Assembly (NCBI GenBank): GCA_020698575.1
Contig: CM036239.1
Span: 14,713,263-14,777,262, forward strand
From: Bostrychus sinensis
Taxonomy: Eukaryota > Chordata > Actinopteri > Gobiiformes > Eleotridae
Direction of reading: 5' to 3'
Length of the DNA stretch: 64,000 nucleotides
The notes beneath the pieces are model-generated. The model saw only the letters and a list, made by a program, of their open reading frames with translations. It was not told the origin of the DNA and did not search any database. Each line of letters begins with the position of its first letter. The stretch's first letter is position 1. A program made the position numbers and the translations under genes. Below are positions 48,125 through 61,300 of the stretch, piece by piece.

Positions 48125-49047
48125 GACCAGCCAGTCAAAGTCTTTTCCTATTCTATAAAGGAGTTAATCTGATTCCCCTTTGCGTAAATTTCATTTCTAT
48201 GGGTGGAACAATCACAGGCAGATTAACAAATCAGAGACGTAAGCAGTGCACTGCTGACCTGTAATCAAAACAAACATGGCAGATTGCTGCCAGTCCTGCC
48301 ATAAAACACCAGAATTGAGATTGGGAACGTGTTGTCACACCGCAAAGTATTTAGGGACAAGTGGTCACAGAAGCTGTCAAGAACATGAATTCAAGCTATT
48401 TTCAAAAGACTTTGACTGAATAGTAGGCAACAACTTTAACATTTCATTCCTGTTATTCTGGCAACAATAGTAAGTAATTGTGGTGTAGTGTGAGCTGCTG
48501 TATTCTGCTCACGGTCGACGTGGAAGATCGATGCCAAATGGTTGAAGTTACATCATATTAATATTGGAGGGACCACTCCAAAAGTAAAACAATGGAGCAA
48601 TTAAGATGTAGACTACCAAAGTTAGCATTCACACAAAAGTAGTCTGAATGAATGATAAATATTCACAAGAGTGACAAAGCAGTTAAAATAGTTGTTTCAA
48701 GGCTCATTTGTTTACTTTTTTATTCCACTGTGACTATGCAACTCTATTACATTTTGCCATTCGCGAACTCAAACATGGCGGTCCCATCGCTCAACAGTCA
48801 CTTCATGACGTAGGTTCCCGAACTCTATATGCCATATTATGAGCAGAACTGTACTTATTTCTGGACTGGGAGCGCAGCAGAAGCCAGTTGTACAAAGACT
48901 TGTGGAGAAAGTGAGCATGTTTGAATGTGGTTGTTACGTCGTATGTCAACGGGACTTTACCGTTGTTAAAATGGAAACAGGACAAAGACAAAAATTCCAC
49001 AGAGGACTGAACAACGCAGACTTCATTAGAATCAACAGGTGACAATG
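48125..49047. repeat. Dispersed repeat, copy 2, with internal insertion
   Basis: The outer parts (48125-48320 and 48845-49047) match the repeat at 19668-20082 in the same order. The central 520 bp has no counterpart there, so it is either an insertion here or a deletion in copy 1. An open frame of 67 codons at 48839-49042 covers the right block. It is not recognisable as a known protein. Confidence 0.65.
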
Positions 49048-50585
49048 GAAAGCACTAAACGCTGGTAATCAGGTGAGAGAGGTTATTAAATTTGCTTTGC
49101 GTCCATATTCGTAAGATGTGCTGCAGAAAAACAGCTTTGATAGGCCAGTTCCAAATCGACCGGAGAGAAACAAGCTGCGACTCTGAGTAAGGAACTAACC
49201 CAGACTGTCCTGCTTTCAAGAAGAACATAGGAGAGGCTAGCTCGCAAGGCTAAAGCTCATTGCTTAAGTAGCACTTTAGTATCTTTGCAAAAGGAAACCT
49301 ATTGGGGTATTGGTTGTTTTCACGTGATGCCACAACATTTTATAGGAAGGTAGTGTTTAATTGAGATGGAGAGCAGGCAAAGAATTGCAGATTTTTGGTG
49401 TGGTAGGATATACATAGCACAATCATGCACCTTGTTACTAAAATAAATTATCAGGTTCAACATTTGTGAATTTATCTTATATGTTTCATCTTATTTAAAA
49501 GGACTTTTTATTTAATTAATGCAGTATTTATTTCTTCTAGTGATTTTTTTATAAGTCTGCTTTCATTTTATAATACTGTTTTACCAAAAGGCAGTGAAAG
49601 TCATCTGGCCTGGAGGCCAAATCCAGCCTGCCAGCTTTCCACCCGACAACTCGAAGACAGATAAAACAACAGGCCTCAGTTATTAGAAATGTTACTTTTT
49701 ACATCAAATTAAAATAGCCTGTGTTACAACAAATAAACAGAGATAAAAGAAAATCAAGAAAATGACAAGACTGATGTCTGGTTATTGGGATAAGTTACAT
49801 CTCACCCTCCGTTATTGGGCTTCAGTAAAAATACTAATGTGCCTCATTTTCATTTGGATGCAAAACAACCAACGTAAGTGTAAACTTTTTATTTCAAGAC
49901 TAATTACTTGTTTCTGTGATCATTCAGCGTAAAGCGGGAGCTAATGTTTGGCGTTGTGTTTGCTCACTTTTATATGACTGTCAGCATTAAAGTTATCACA
50001 TGAAAGAAGCCTGCACCAAAACACATCCCTTTTCATCTTCGCTCGTAAAATCATTATAAATACGTGTTTCTCTGTTGTTTTTGTCGAGTTCATAGACTAT
50101 TGCTAAGTAAACTATCCTGTTTTTGTGTCAGAGTCTGGTTTTGTGAAATCATCATTTTGAGCAGCTCTGTGGTGTTTATTAACACACTTGCAGAGCAAGG
50201 ATGAATGATATGCATTTAGCCCTGTGCGGTTTCAAACTTCTCTTTTGTTTTAGCCTTCATAAAGCATGATGGTGTGTAAACCCCCCAACATGGGAGATAA
50301 ACGTGAGGAAGATAGCGCAACAGGTAATGCCTTCACATAATAGACACATTGCTGTTTTTGTCAGTACTGCTCAGGTTTTTTACACTCATGGACACAGAGA
50401 TAATGCTTTATTAATAGTTACAGTGAAGTCATTCTGTACAAAAATAATGCCATGACCATGTGAGTGCAGAAGTCTATGTTCATTAAAAGTATTTTGCATC
50501 ACACTAAGGACAGATGTAAATAGTTCAACAGAGTAGCAGCGCCCTGCAGGATACACTTCTCAAGGCTGAAGTAGAGCAGGCTTCT
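49048..50585. other. Intergenic, nothing recognised
   Basis: AT-rich, no supported gene. A weak 'gtcatctggcctggaggcca' stretch near 49600 resembles the hAT MITE interior but is too short to call. Confidence 0.35.
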
Positions 50586-52045
50586 GCTACATACAAGTCT
50601 ACAGAACCAAGACCCAGTGCTACACACAAGTCTACAGAACCAAGACCCAGTGCTACATACAAGTCTACAGGACCAAGACCCAGTGCTACATACAAGTCTA
50701 CAGGACCAAGACCCAGTGCTACACACAAGTCTACAGGACCAAGACCCAGTGCTACACACAAGTCTACAGGACCAAGACCCAGTGCTACATACAAGTCTAC
50801 AGGACCAAGACCCAGTGCTACATACAAGTCTACAAGACCAAGACCCAGTGCTACATACAAGTCTACAAGACCAAGACCCAGTGCTACATACAAGTCTACA
50901 GGACCAAGACCCAGTGCTACATACAAGTCTACAAGACCAAGACCCAGTGCTACATACAAGTCTACAGGACCAAGACCCGCTGCTACATACAAGTCTACAG
51001 GACCAAGACCCAGTGCTACATACAAGTCTACAGGACCAAGACCCAGTGCTACATACAAGTCTACAGGACCAAGACCCGCTGCTACATACAAGTCTACAGG
51101 ACCAAGACCCGCTGCTACATACAAGTCTACAGGACCAAGACCCAGTGCTACATACAAGTCTACAGGACCAAGACCCGCTGCTACATACAAGTCTACAAGA
51201 CCAAGACCCAGTGCTACATACAAGTCTACAGGACCAAGACCCGCTGCTACATACAAGTCTACAGGACCAAGACCCGCTGCTACATACAAGTCTACAGGAC
51301 CAAGACCCAGTGCTACATACAAGTCTACAGGACCAAGACCCAGTGCTACATACAAGTCTACAGGACCAAGACCCGCTGCTACATACAAGTCTACAGGACC
51401 AAGACCCAGTGCTACATACAAGTCTACAAGACCAAGACCCAGTGCTACATACAAGTCTACAGGACCAAGACCCAGTGCTACATACAAGTCTACAAGACCA
51501 AGACCCAGTGCTACATACAAGTCTACAGGACCAAGACCCGCTGCTACATACAAGTCTACAGGACCAAGACCCAGTGCTACATACAAGTCTACAAGACCAA
51601 GACCCAGTGCTACATACAAGTCTACAGGACCAAGACCCGCTGCTACATACAAGTCTACAGGACCAAGACCCAGTGCTACATACAAGTCTACAAGACCAAG
51701 ACCCAGTGCTACACACAAGTCTACAGGACCAAGACCCAGTGCTACACACAAGTCTACAGGACCAAGACCCAGTGCTACATACAAGTCTACAGGACCAAGA
51801 CCCAGTGCTACATACAAGTCTACAGGACCAAGACCCAGTGCTACACACAAGTCTACAGGACCAAGACCCAGTGCTACATACAAGTCTACAGGACCAAGAC
51901 CCAGTGCTACATACAAGTCTACAGGACCAAGACCCGCTGCTACATACAAGTCTACAGGACCAAGACCCGCTGCTACATACAAGTCTACAAGACCAAGACC
52001 CAGTGCTACATATAAGTCTACAGGACCAAGACCCGCTGCTACACA
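50586..52045. repeat. 33-bp minisatellite, about 44 copies
   Basis: Head-to-tail copies of a 33-bp unit containing ACAAGTCTACAGGACCAAGA extend for about 1460 bases without a single indel. Copies differ at only a few positions: acaTac/acaCac, agGacc/agAacc/aAgacc and cAGTgct/cGCTgct. Because 33 is a multiple of three and the unit lacks stops in several phases, at least four of the six reading frames are open across the array. On the plus strand one gives an 11-residue repeat KSTGPRPSATY. That frame has no ATG and spans 50520-52121. Confidence 0.95.
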
Positions 52046-54379
52046 ATTTAGATGCCATTATGTACATTTCCCACCCTCTTCACAGTGTCCTGGCTGCCCT
52101 GAGAAGCAACAGTGGCAAAACTAAAAGACTTTCACATCACATGAGCCAAAATACAGTACTATTCATAATAGAACAGAGGTAACATAACAAATGTTTACAC
52201 TGAGACATTTTGTACACTTTTATGCACAAAATAAGCTCATTTCAAATTTGATGCCTGCTACAGGTCTCAAAATAGTTGGGCCAGGGGCATGTTTACCATG
52301 GTGTAGCATCTCCTCTTTTCAAAACACTTTGAAGACGTCTGGGCATCAAGGTTATGAGTTTCTGGAGTTTTGGTGTTGGAATTTGGTCCCATTTTTGCGT
52401 GATATCCAGTGTCCACACAGAGGGGGCTCTCTGCACTGGTGGCTGTGATCAGCCGTGGCTGCTGTGGCACTGTCTGGGGGGGCTGAGCTTGTGCAGGAGT
52501 TTGAGTGCTACCAGCTACATAAATCTGGGCTCACCTTGCTGCGCAGCTTGGGCTCTGAAAGCCAACTCCTCGAAAGGGGCTGGTGAGAGGCCGCAGTGAG
52601 AGGTGGCTGGGATTCTTTATATCCCCCCAGGTCAGCCACCGTGTGTTGGAGTCAATGGCAATTGTTCCCTTGACAACAAGGGAAGCTGAACTTCCCCTAA
52701 AATGCACTCCAATGTGCACTGTTGAATTACATAAAATTAGATATTAAGTTATATTAAAAGTGTGCTAGAATGTTTTTCATTTCGTGAGTATGCCAATCAT
52801 TAATCAACTGTTTATTCTGGGTTCCCTGAAGGAATCCTTTCACTTCAGAGCAGCTGTAAATATCCATTGATGCCAAGCTTCAATTGATCTCTGGGAGAGA
52901 AGTGAGCTGTTTTTTTTTTTTTTGTTTGTTTGTTTGTTTGTTTGTTTTTTTCCATCACAAAAAAAGCAAGACGCTGATTGGACAAATGAGCTAAAATCTA
53001 AATCGTCCCGCCCCTGGACGCTAAGTGTCTCTGGGAGTGAATGGAGCAGTGAGCGGGCCGTGATGCTGGATGATCGATGATGACTGGCGGAACTGGCTTA
53101 AGCTTTTGAATGACAGCAGTGTTCACTGGCTTTGTAGCATACAATGTATTAGAGCGAGAGAGAGAGAGACAGATGAGTGCCAAACTGCCATCCAGAGTGT
53201 AAAGCAAAGTGATTTACCTAATTTTCACCAATTGCACATATTGTACTCCAAATAAGGAAGGCTAATCATGGTGCTGTTAAGTTTGCATTTTGTTTAGGTT
53301 TTGTTAGTTTCTTTATTTATTCAATATCAATGTTGTAGGGCAGGTCCATTCAACAGGTGGCCCAGGGGCCAGAACTGGCCCATCAATTAAATTGGACCAG
53401 CATCAATAAACAAATTGTTTAACCCATAGAGCTTGAGGGGCACAGCTCCGTACTAGAGGCACACAATAAATTTAAGATGACATATCAGCAAGGAGGTTTT
53501 ATAGGATAGGTGTGAAAATCGTATGTGGATCAAATGATGCACATGCAGCTGTATTTACACATGCCATTACACAGAGGTGATCTTTACCTGCGCACAGCAA
53601 GCTCCCTCTGCCCCAGAGTTGTAGTTTTGGATCTCTTTAGTCTAGGTTTGAGCTGGAGCTCATGGCTTTGACTCACACATCATTTGTCTGCAGTTCTTCT
53701 GTTGGCCATATGTGCTGCCCTTCATGGAGGACACTGTTCACTTTATAAATGTAAAAGTGTGTATTTTTTGAAGTCTGTAGGAGAAAGTCAGCCAACAAGC
53801 CATAGCCCACAAGCCCTTCTGACAGTTACGCCCACCAGAAAATATAGTCTAACAGCACTGTTGTAGGGATACTAGCCTGCGAGTTAGCCCAGGATTAAAT
53901 GTTAACTCCACCCATGTGGGCAACGACAATGACATTTAGATGGGTGTGACTGGGAGGAATGGCCCTCTCGATTTGAACCAGAGCAAAGTTACTAGACTTC
54001 TGTGCTCAGTCACAGTTTGTCCATAACAAACACCATGTTCAGGTACAGGGGTTTTCATCAATACATGTGGCACCAGGACACCCTAGGCCGGAGGTCAGTG
54101 ACTTTGTTATTGTTCCATCTATTCTTCAGCTATATGTCTTGGACCTTTGCCCTGGCACAAAAGACTCCTCCCATGACGTGAATTTGCATCTGAACACATT
54201 TGTTTAGACATGCATAAAAAAAATGTTTTGTCGTGTTTGAATTGTCTGACTTCACAATGTTCATGTATCCAACTTGATGTGTTTGACACAAATTTCACGC
54301 CTCAAACACATCTGTTGTGAATGCAGCATTATAGAAATCTCTGGCATAAGCTTTGTTGACAAATCTACAATGGGTAAAA
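52046..54379. other. Intergenic, no gene; minor repeats
   Basis: A (GTTT)n tract lies at about 52922-52952 and a partial relative of the 20378 hAT MITE at 53338-53400 ('attcaacaggtggcccaggg'). A short GA-rich tract is near 53155. No coding exon is supported. Confidence 0.4.
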
Positions 54380-54419
54380 CATTAAACAAAAATGGAAGCT
54401 AATGCTGTCCAAAAAAAAA

Positions 54420-55080
54420 AAAAAAAAAAAACTGCTGCACGTCCGAAGTTTGCAAAAGAGCACCTGGATGTTCCACAGCACTACCGGCAAAATATTCTGT
54501 GGTCAGATGAAATCAAATCAGAGTTGAGTTGTTTGGAAGGAACACACAATGCTATGTGTGGAGAAAAAAATGCACAGTACATCAACATCAAAACCTCAAG
54601 TGTGAAGTATGGTGGAGGGGGCATCATGGTTTTGGGCTGATTTGCTGCCTCAGGGTCTGGACAAATTGCTATCATCAACAGCAAAATGAGTTCCCAAGTT
54701 TATTCAAACATTCTGCAGGAAAATTTAAGACCATCTGTCCACCAACTGAAGCTCAACAGAGGATGGGTGATGCAACAGGACACTGACTCAAAACATAGAA
54801 GCAAATCAGCAACAAAATGGCTTCAAAAGAAGAAAATACACCTTCTGGAGTGGCCCAGTCAGAGTCCTGACCGCAATCCAATTGAAATGCTGTGGCATTT
54901 CCTCAAAAGAGCATGCCAGCCATCCCAAAAATATTGCTGAACTTAAACAGTTTTGTTAAAAGGAATGGGGCCATTGTGCAGGTCTGGTCTGCAACTACAG
55001 AAAACATTTGGTTGACGTTATTGCTGCTAAAGGAGGGTCAACCAGTTATTAAATCCAAAGGTTCATATACTTTTTGGACT
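54420..55080 (+). pseudogene. Tc1-like transposase pseudogene
   Basis: Fragments of a Tc1/mariner transposase appear in successive frames: ILWSDEIKSE, VKYGGGGIMVLG, QQDTDSKHRSKSATKWL and WPSQSPDRNPIEMLW, the last covering the third acidic region. Several frameshifts and a stop interrupt the frame. A 3' terminal motif 'ggttcatatactttttggac' marks the transposon end. The N-terminal third is absent or replaced by a poly(A) run at about 54411-54430. Confidence 0.85.
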
Positions 55081-56700
55081 AAACCAAAGAACTAACTACA
55101 AAAATACAAAAAGAAAAACAAAATACAAAAATGCTAAAAGAACTTACAAATATCTGGTAACTGGGCACACACAGGACTGAGACATGATACTCACACTCAC
55201 ACAGACAATGACACGAAAAAACACAGGGACTAAATAAACTAGGTTTACACAGGTGAAACACATTCGGGCAGGTAAGGCAATCACACACAGGCAGAAAACA
55301 CAGTAGGCAGGAAGTAACAGAAAAACACAAGGACTGACTGGACATCAAAATAAAGCACAAGGGAAACAAGACATAAACACAAGACAAGACACAGATCTCT
55401 GTCTTCACACAAGACACTATGCTGATTTGCCGCTAGCAGCAGGTAACGTTAGCACAACACAGAGCCAACATGTGACACACAAGAGGAGAGAGACAGGTGC
55501 GTGGCTGCTAGCAGCGGAAAGCTAACAAATACAAGAGCAGAGTCCTTCGAAGTGACAGCGGTTTAAGCGCTGATATTATCCCTACACTTACTCAATCTAA
55601 CGCACAACTTAACAATAGGAGAAAAGTAAAGAACAAACAAGCTGTGGAGCACACAAGGATTTATGTGCAGTGCATCCACAGACTCAACGTGTGCGTCATC
55701 AGCTGGCTAACTGCTGCGTACAAACCGCTGATCGCTCCAGACATAGCACACAAACAACAAGCCCCTCCTGAAGATTTCAGGAGAGGATACAGGGGACGGC
55801 ATTTGTTAGGGCAACTGAGAGAGAACAAAGTTACTGATCCTCTTTTGGCTAACTTGCCATGAAACAATCAGTACCTGTACCCTGCATCCAGGGTACAGAG
55901 AGTATGCTTCACTACTGGGGACATTACAGCACAGCTCAGCTCAACATGTAGATAAATTTGTTTCTTCACAAAAACATGACAAGACGTAGGCTAGATAAGC
56001 CATAGCTGCTGGTTAAGGCTATAAGTTTATATTAAAGCTTGTTAAAATTTGTATTATTTTATGTACCAATGTCTGTTATTGTCATGTTGATTAGGTTATA
56101 TCACGCACAGCCAATATACAGAATATAAAACACCCATGTAAACTTGTTTGACCCTGTGCTTTGTTCAGAATGTATCGGTACAGTCGATGTAATACGTATC
56201 GCATGAGGCTGTTGGAAATACCCAGCCCTAGTGCCATCCAGGTCTCTCTCCTGGTGTATAAGATGGGTTTTGGTTTGGTTGGGTTATTTGTAGGGGCTGT
56301 GGTAATGTGTGCAGTTTTGTCAAGTCACCCCAGTCACACAAGGACATATATTTCCTCATATACACCCTTAAAAACACTAACTTAAATGACCCACAATGAA
56401 TTAAGCAAAAAGACGAACACAAATAAATAAATAAATAAAGGTCCCTCAATACAAATAAAATAATAACATTTTCAAAACAAAACTCAAAGTTCCATAATGC
56501 TTTGGGCTTCCTGTACTTGGTGTTCAAATAGAACAAACAAAAATAACATTTTCAGTTAAATTTTAGTTTTTACTCAGTTTGTTAAAAAAAAGAAGAAACT
56601 TAAATGTTCAAAAACGAAATAAACACACAAAATGAAAAACTGAAAATGAAAACTCACAACAGAGGACTGTGTTGACTCGATATCAAAGGACAGTGCTGTT
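55081..56700. other. Intergenic, repeat remnants
   Basis: The part 55090-55400 is A/C-rich with recurrent 'acacagg' and 'aagacacaa' motifs and looks like decayed repeat. Near 56165-56231 the text 'atgtatcggtacagtcgatg' followed by the terminus 'acccagcccta' is a hAT end of the same type as 1723-2072. No gene is supported. Confidence 0.4.
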
Positions 56701-59700
56701 TCCATGGCGGACTATATCATTGACTTTGAGCAGTGATATAACCGGATGAAAAAATACAACATGACACTGCCTGATGCTGTGTTAGCTTTTAAACTTTTAG
56801 ACACAGTGTGTCTTGAAGACAAGAGTAGACAACTAGCGCTGACAGCGTGCGCAGAGTTGACTTTTATGTCTATGAAATCGGCATTAAAACAGATTTTCAG
56901 AGGGAAAACAGGTAGGATGTTCAACGGAATTCATGAGAATTAAGATGCAGCGTATTTCACAGAGCAAAGACCAGCTGGGAAATACAAATGGGGTAATGGT
57001 GCCCCACAGACTGGACACCACCAACAGCCACTACAAGGTACCAACCCACTCGACAAATATGGTAAGCAAACAAGATGTGCAATTTGTCAGAGCACATACG
57101 ATTGGGCTAAAGACTGTCCTCATCGGAGGAATGAAGTAAAGTTAACTTAAGACGAAAACATGGAGGAATGTAACATTAATCTGTTTACTAAAGTAGTTAT
57201 GACAGAGTGAAATAACTGAATCACTGGGGTCAGCTATTATTGACACTGCTTGTACACGCACTGTTTGTTGCCAGAAGTGGCTAGATAGTTACATAAAGAA
57301 CCTTAGCCATGCCAAATCAACAAGCTACTGCAAACAGAATCTCCCAGCTCCAGAGCTTTCAGATTTGGAGATGGACAAGTAGTGTACTCCAATAAAAAAG
57401 TGAAACTTCCAGCCAAAATAGGTAAAACAAAATGCCACAGTTAAGTGAAGTTATTCCAGCTGATACCCTGTTACTGTTGAGAAAAATGTCCTTTAAGAAA
57501 GCAGGAACTGTTTTAGACATGGAGAATGACAGAGTTGTCATGTTCAAGCAACCTGTACCCCTTGAGCTCACAAGTTCGGGACACTATTGTGAGGACATAA
57601 GAGATGAAAATACAAAAGTGAGCTGTAATGAGAATGAGATCCTTATTGTCTCTGCTGAGAAAAACATAAAATTCTTGTCAAACTCCACAAACAGTTTGGC
57701 CACGCCTCTGCAGACCGACTACAGAGACTCCTCCCAAGTTTTGGAAATTTGGATAGAGAATGTCATGTTATTCTGCAAGAAATCATCCATGACTGTGACA
57801 TATGTCAAAGATACAGCAGGACCAAGCCCAAGCTTGCTGTTGGTTTGCCTTTAGTCTCTGAGTACAATGAGACAGTAGCAATGTATCTACATGAGCTGGA
57901 ACCTGGTGTGTGGTACCTCCACATCATTGACCACTTCACACACTTCAGTGCTGGAAACATAGTAAAGACCTTCAGAAACACACACAATATGACACTAACA
58001 GAAATTGTCTTGAAGGTGAAAAGAGAAAATGGGTGTGACTGGCACACTGCACTAGACTGGGCCCTTATGGCTAAGAATAGCATGCTTAATGTGCATGGTT
58101 ATATTGCCAAGCTTGTGTTTGGTCAAAATCCCAACCTCCCTTCTATTTTAATTGATGCTCTAGAGGGCATCACTGTGACTGCTATAGTAGGACAGCACAT
58201 ATCAGCATTACATGCTTCCAGGAAAGCATTCACTGAGGTTGAATGCTCAGAAAGAATACGGAGGGCACTGTGCAAGCAACTTGGCCTACAGGTGACAAGC
58301 ATGAGACAAGAGACAGAGTACTACAAACACGCAGACAGTACAGAATGGAAAGGTTCAGGTGTAGTTATCGGCCTGGAGGAGTTGTTGTATATATAAGGCA
58401 TGGTGGAATTCTTGTTAGAGTGCATCAGTCTAGGCTGAGTAAAGTAAATGCACAGGATGAGGATAAACAAATACTAAACAGTGTTGGAGAGAATTACACA
58501 GAAAATGAAAATACAGCTCACAATGATTTATCAAAATGTTCGGATGATGAACTGAGTGTTAATGGTGAAGAACAAATCAATAATGACAGTGAGATAAATG
58601 TAATGGAAAACTTGACACAAACTAACATGACACACACTCAAACTTCTGCTGATGTAAAACTAAAAGTATTGGCATGTCACCTTGATGATTTTCTTTGGGC
58701 AGGATCAAAGCACTTTGGCACTCATGTTGTTCCTGTACTGAAATCTACAATTAATGTGGGGTGTGAAGAACATGAGAGTTTTTCATATGTTGGGATGAAT
58801 ATTGCTACTGTTGGTGAGGTAGTACTGGTACATCAGCACAGGTACATTGACAATCTGCAACCAGTTCACTTTCAGGCAGCACGGGCTGTACAGAGGGATG
58901 TTCCTATAAATGAGACAGAGAGAGAGAGAGAGAACAACTCGGATCCAAAATAGGATAGATATTGTGGGTTGCTAAGCAAACAAGGCCAGATGTTATGTTT
59001 GATACATGTAGTCTGGCCTCTAACATTAAGAATGCTACTGTGCAGTCTATACATGAAGGAACAAAGTTATTTGTAAACTTAAGTCAGAGAGGGTCACACT
59101 TAAGTTTCAACACTTGGGCAAAAGTGATGATTTGAGTCTAGTTCTCTTCAGTGATGCTTTACTTGGCAACTTCCCAGATGGAGGAACACACGGAGGGGCT
59201 TTGATTGCCCTTATGGGACAAGGAGGGAAGTTTTCTCCTCTTCTTTGGCAATCCAAGAAAATCAGACGGGTAGTGAGAAGCACACTGGCAGGAGAACCCT
59301 TGTTATGTCAGATGTATAGACAATGCAATCTTTCTGGCTACACTCTTTTCGGAAATGCCTGTCTGAATACTTTTCTGTTAATATGTGTGACCGATAACCA
59401 TTCCCGGTTTGATGCCCTTAGATGAACTAAATAGGTCACAGAGTAGAGACACAGGTTAGAAATAAGAAGCATTAAACAGCTAGTACATGCCAAGAAAATC
59501 AAAGAGGTTTGTTGGTCTGATGCCAAATCCTAATCTGCTGATTGTTTGACTAAAAAGGGAGCTTCACCCTTAATGCTTTTGAAAGCTCTAGATGAAGGAG
59601 TCTGGGTACTGTGATGCTATTTTGTTTACAAAAGCAAATGTCACTATGATTTGCACTAATAATGTATGCACTATAATTTGTTAATGTGTGCAACTGTTGG

Positions 59701-59880
59701 TACTATTATGAAGGTTTCCCTAAGCAAAGCACACTGAAAATATTTCTTGTATATTCTCAAACATTTTGTGCTTTAAAAATAATTTCTTGTTTATGGTGAG
59801 TGAATATTTTATCAGTTAAGATATACATTTTATAATTGTTTTTATTTTATTTAAAAGAAGAGGGAGATTAACTTGTGATT
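56701..59880 (+). mobile_element. Degenerate Ty1/copia retrotransposon, internally deleted
   Basis: Gag, protease, integrase, reverse transcriptase and RNase H fragments lie in copia order in several frames. Gag (about 56707-57140) has a TGA stop and a zinc knuckle whose His is replaced by Asp. Protease text is at 57230-57600. Integrase (about 57749-58390) keeps an HHCC-like CDICQ region and the first catalytic Asp (IIDHF) but lacks the part that carries the other two acidic residues. Only the HLDD end of the reverse transcriptase remains, at about 58674. RNase H (FSDALLGN, 59140-59300) follows. A purine-rich tract at about 59854-59868 could prime plus-strand synthesis, with a short LTR-like stretch after it. 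No 5' LTR was found. Confidence 0.85.
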
Positions 59881-59989
59881 CCTGATGCGATCTGATGTAC
59901 TATCGCGTGAGTCTGTGAGAATTGTAGGTACCTTTCCCCGGGAATCAACATGGGCACTGAATAAAGCTTTTGGTAAAAGTAAAACATCG

Positions 59990-61300
59990 TGTTTTGGTTT
60001 AAAATGTGTAGTTTTCTTGGTTTTAAGTTTCCACCTCTTGCAGGTTTCTTCAAAAACAAAAGACACAAAATGGGAACCTTGGTCAGAGAGGATATAAGTT
60101 GGTACACCCCAACGTGTCAAAATTTCCTTGACCAGGTTCTGAGAGACGGTCTCTGCCATTGCTTTGTGGAGGGGAAACATCTCCACCCACCTGGTATAAT
60201 AATCCACGTACACCAGGAGATAGAGATTGCCATGGGAGCTTTGTGGAAAAGGCCCCATTATATCTACTCCAAGCATCTCCCAGGGTCTCCTGACTTCAGT
60301 TTGCTGCAGTTTACCAGCAGGTTTCCCGGTCTCGGGTTTGTACATTTGGCAAACTTGACAACATCGCACATAGTCTCTTACATCGAGACTCATCTTAGAC
60401 CAATACACTAAGGGCCAAACTTATCAAAGGTTTGCGTGCACGCTAACTGAATAATATGCGCTAAAATTGGAGCAAACCCAGACGCAGTTGAGATTTGCGT
60501 GTCTTACAGGAGCAGAGCGAACGCAATGCAGATTTTGCTCCTATGACCTAATGAATCTGTAAACTGAGGCGTTCTTTCCAATTTCCGCAATATTATTTAT
60601 CAAGGCTCACCATGACTTTGCATGCGAAAATAGCGTATAAATGTAGCACGCTGGAGAAGGACGTGCTAATCTTTTGCACAGATATGGCTGCTGTGATTCG
60701 TGTGAGACGAAGGAGAAGAAATTAAGAAATACGTAGGTTTAGAGTGTTTGCCACGCCTGCAGATCTATTTGCCATGACGGATAAAAAAATTATTCACCAG
60801 CACTTTCAGCTATTCTTGGTTAAATTTTTGCTTCCATTTGTGTTCCACTTCCGCACCTTCCATGACCCAAAACAATACACGCAATGATGCCATTTAAATA
60901 GTGCCGCCCATCTGTTTGCACCTGTCACCGGCCACGCAGTTTGTCTTAGTAATTCACGCGCAACACAAACATTAATAGCGGCCGTATATTTTCTCACTGC
61001 ACTCGCAGTTTAGCACCCATCTTAGTAAATATGACCCTAAGACTTGCAAATGTTTATAGGTTTTCTATCTCCCAAAATGACCAGATAGGGGATCACTGTG
61101 GTAATGGAGTAACAATTGTTGGCGAAGCAATGGAGGAATGTACACCTGGAACATGGCATCCACAGCTACTCCCTGAGTAGAGACAACGTGGCCCAGGAAT
61201 TTCAGTGAAGTTCGAAAGAACTGGTTCTTCTTCATGTTCACTGTCAGGTTAGCTTTCCGTAGTTTGTCCAGAAATGCTCGCCAGCTCACCAAGGAACAAC
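59990..61300 (-). mobile_element. Gypsy-type pol remnant, split by a MITE
   Basis: Read leftward, a reverse-transcriptase fragment (about 61292-61170, KANLTVNMKKNQFF and KFLGHVVS) is joined directly to an integrase N-terminal region (HYHSDPLSGHFG). RNase H is therefore deleted. After the MITE the integrase continues with CCQVC, DIMGPFP (first Asp) and LSDQGSHF (second Asp). It is cut off before the final Glu. A TAG interrupts the frame near 61068. The fragment abuts the copia 3' end at about 59990. Confidence 0.85.
60412..61037. mobile_element. PIF/Harbinger-type MITE in the gypsy remnant
   Basis: The 626-bp element starts GGGCCAAACTTATCAAAGG and ends 'ATCTTAGTAAATATGACCC', imperfect inverted repeats of Harbinger type. 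TAA flanks both sides (60409-60411 and 61038-61040), the 3-bp TTA/TAA duplication of this superfamily. There is no transposase. Removing it with one TAA brings the two gypsy integrase parts into the same frame. Confidence 0.9.

Noticed and set aside
50499..52182. Long open frames on both strands (over 480 codons each) as a protein-coding gene
   Set aside because: They are all generated by the 33-bp tandem repeat, whose length is a multiple of three and lacks stops. There is no splice context, signal peptide or family similarity, and frames on both strands are equally open.
61130..61300. Gypsy pol fragment as a domesticated host gene
   Set aside because: It contains a stop, lacks RNase H and the final integrase residue, and is split by a MITE, so it is a decayed copy.
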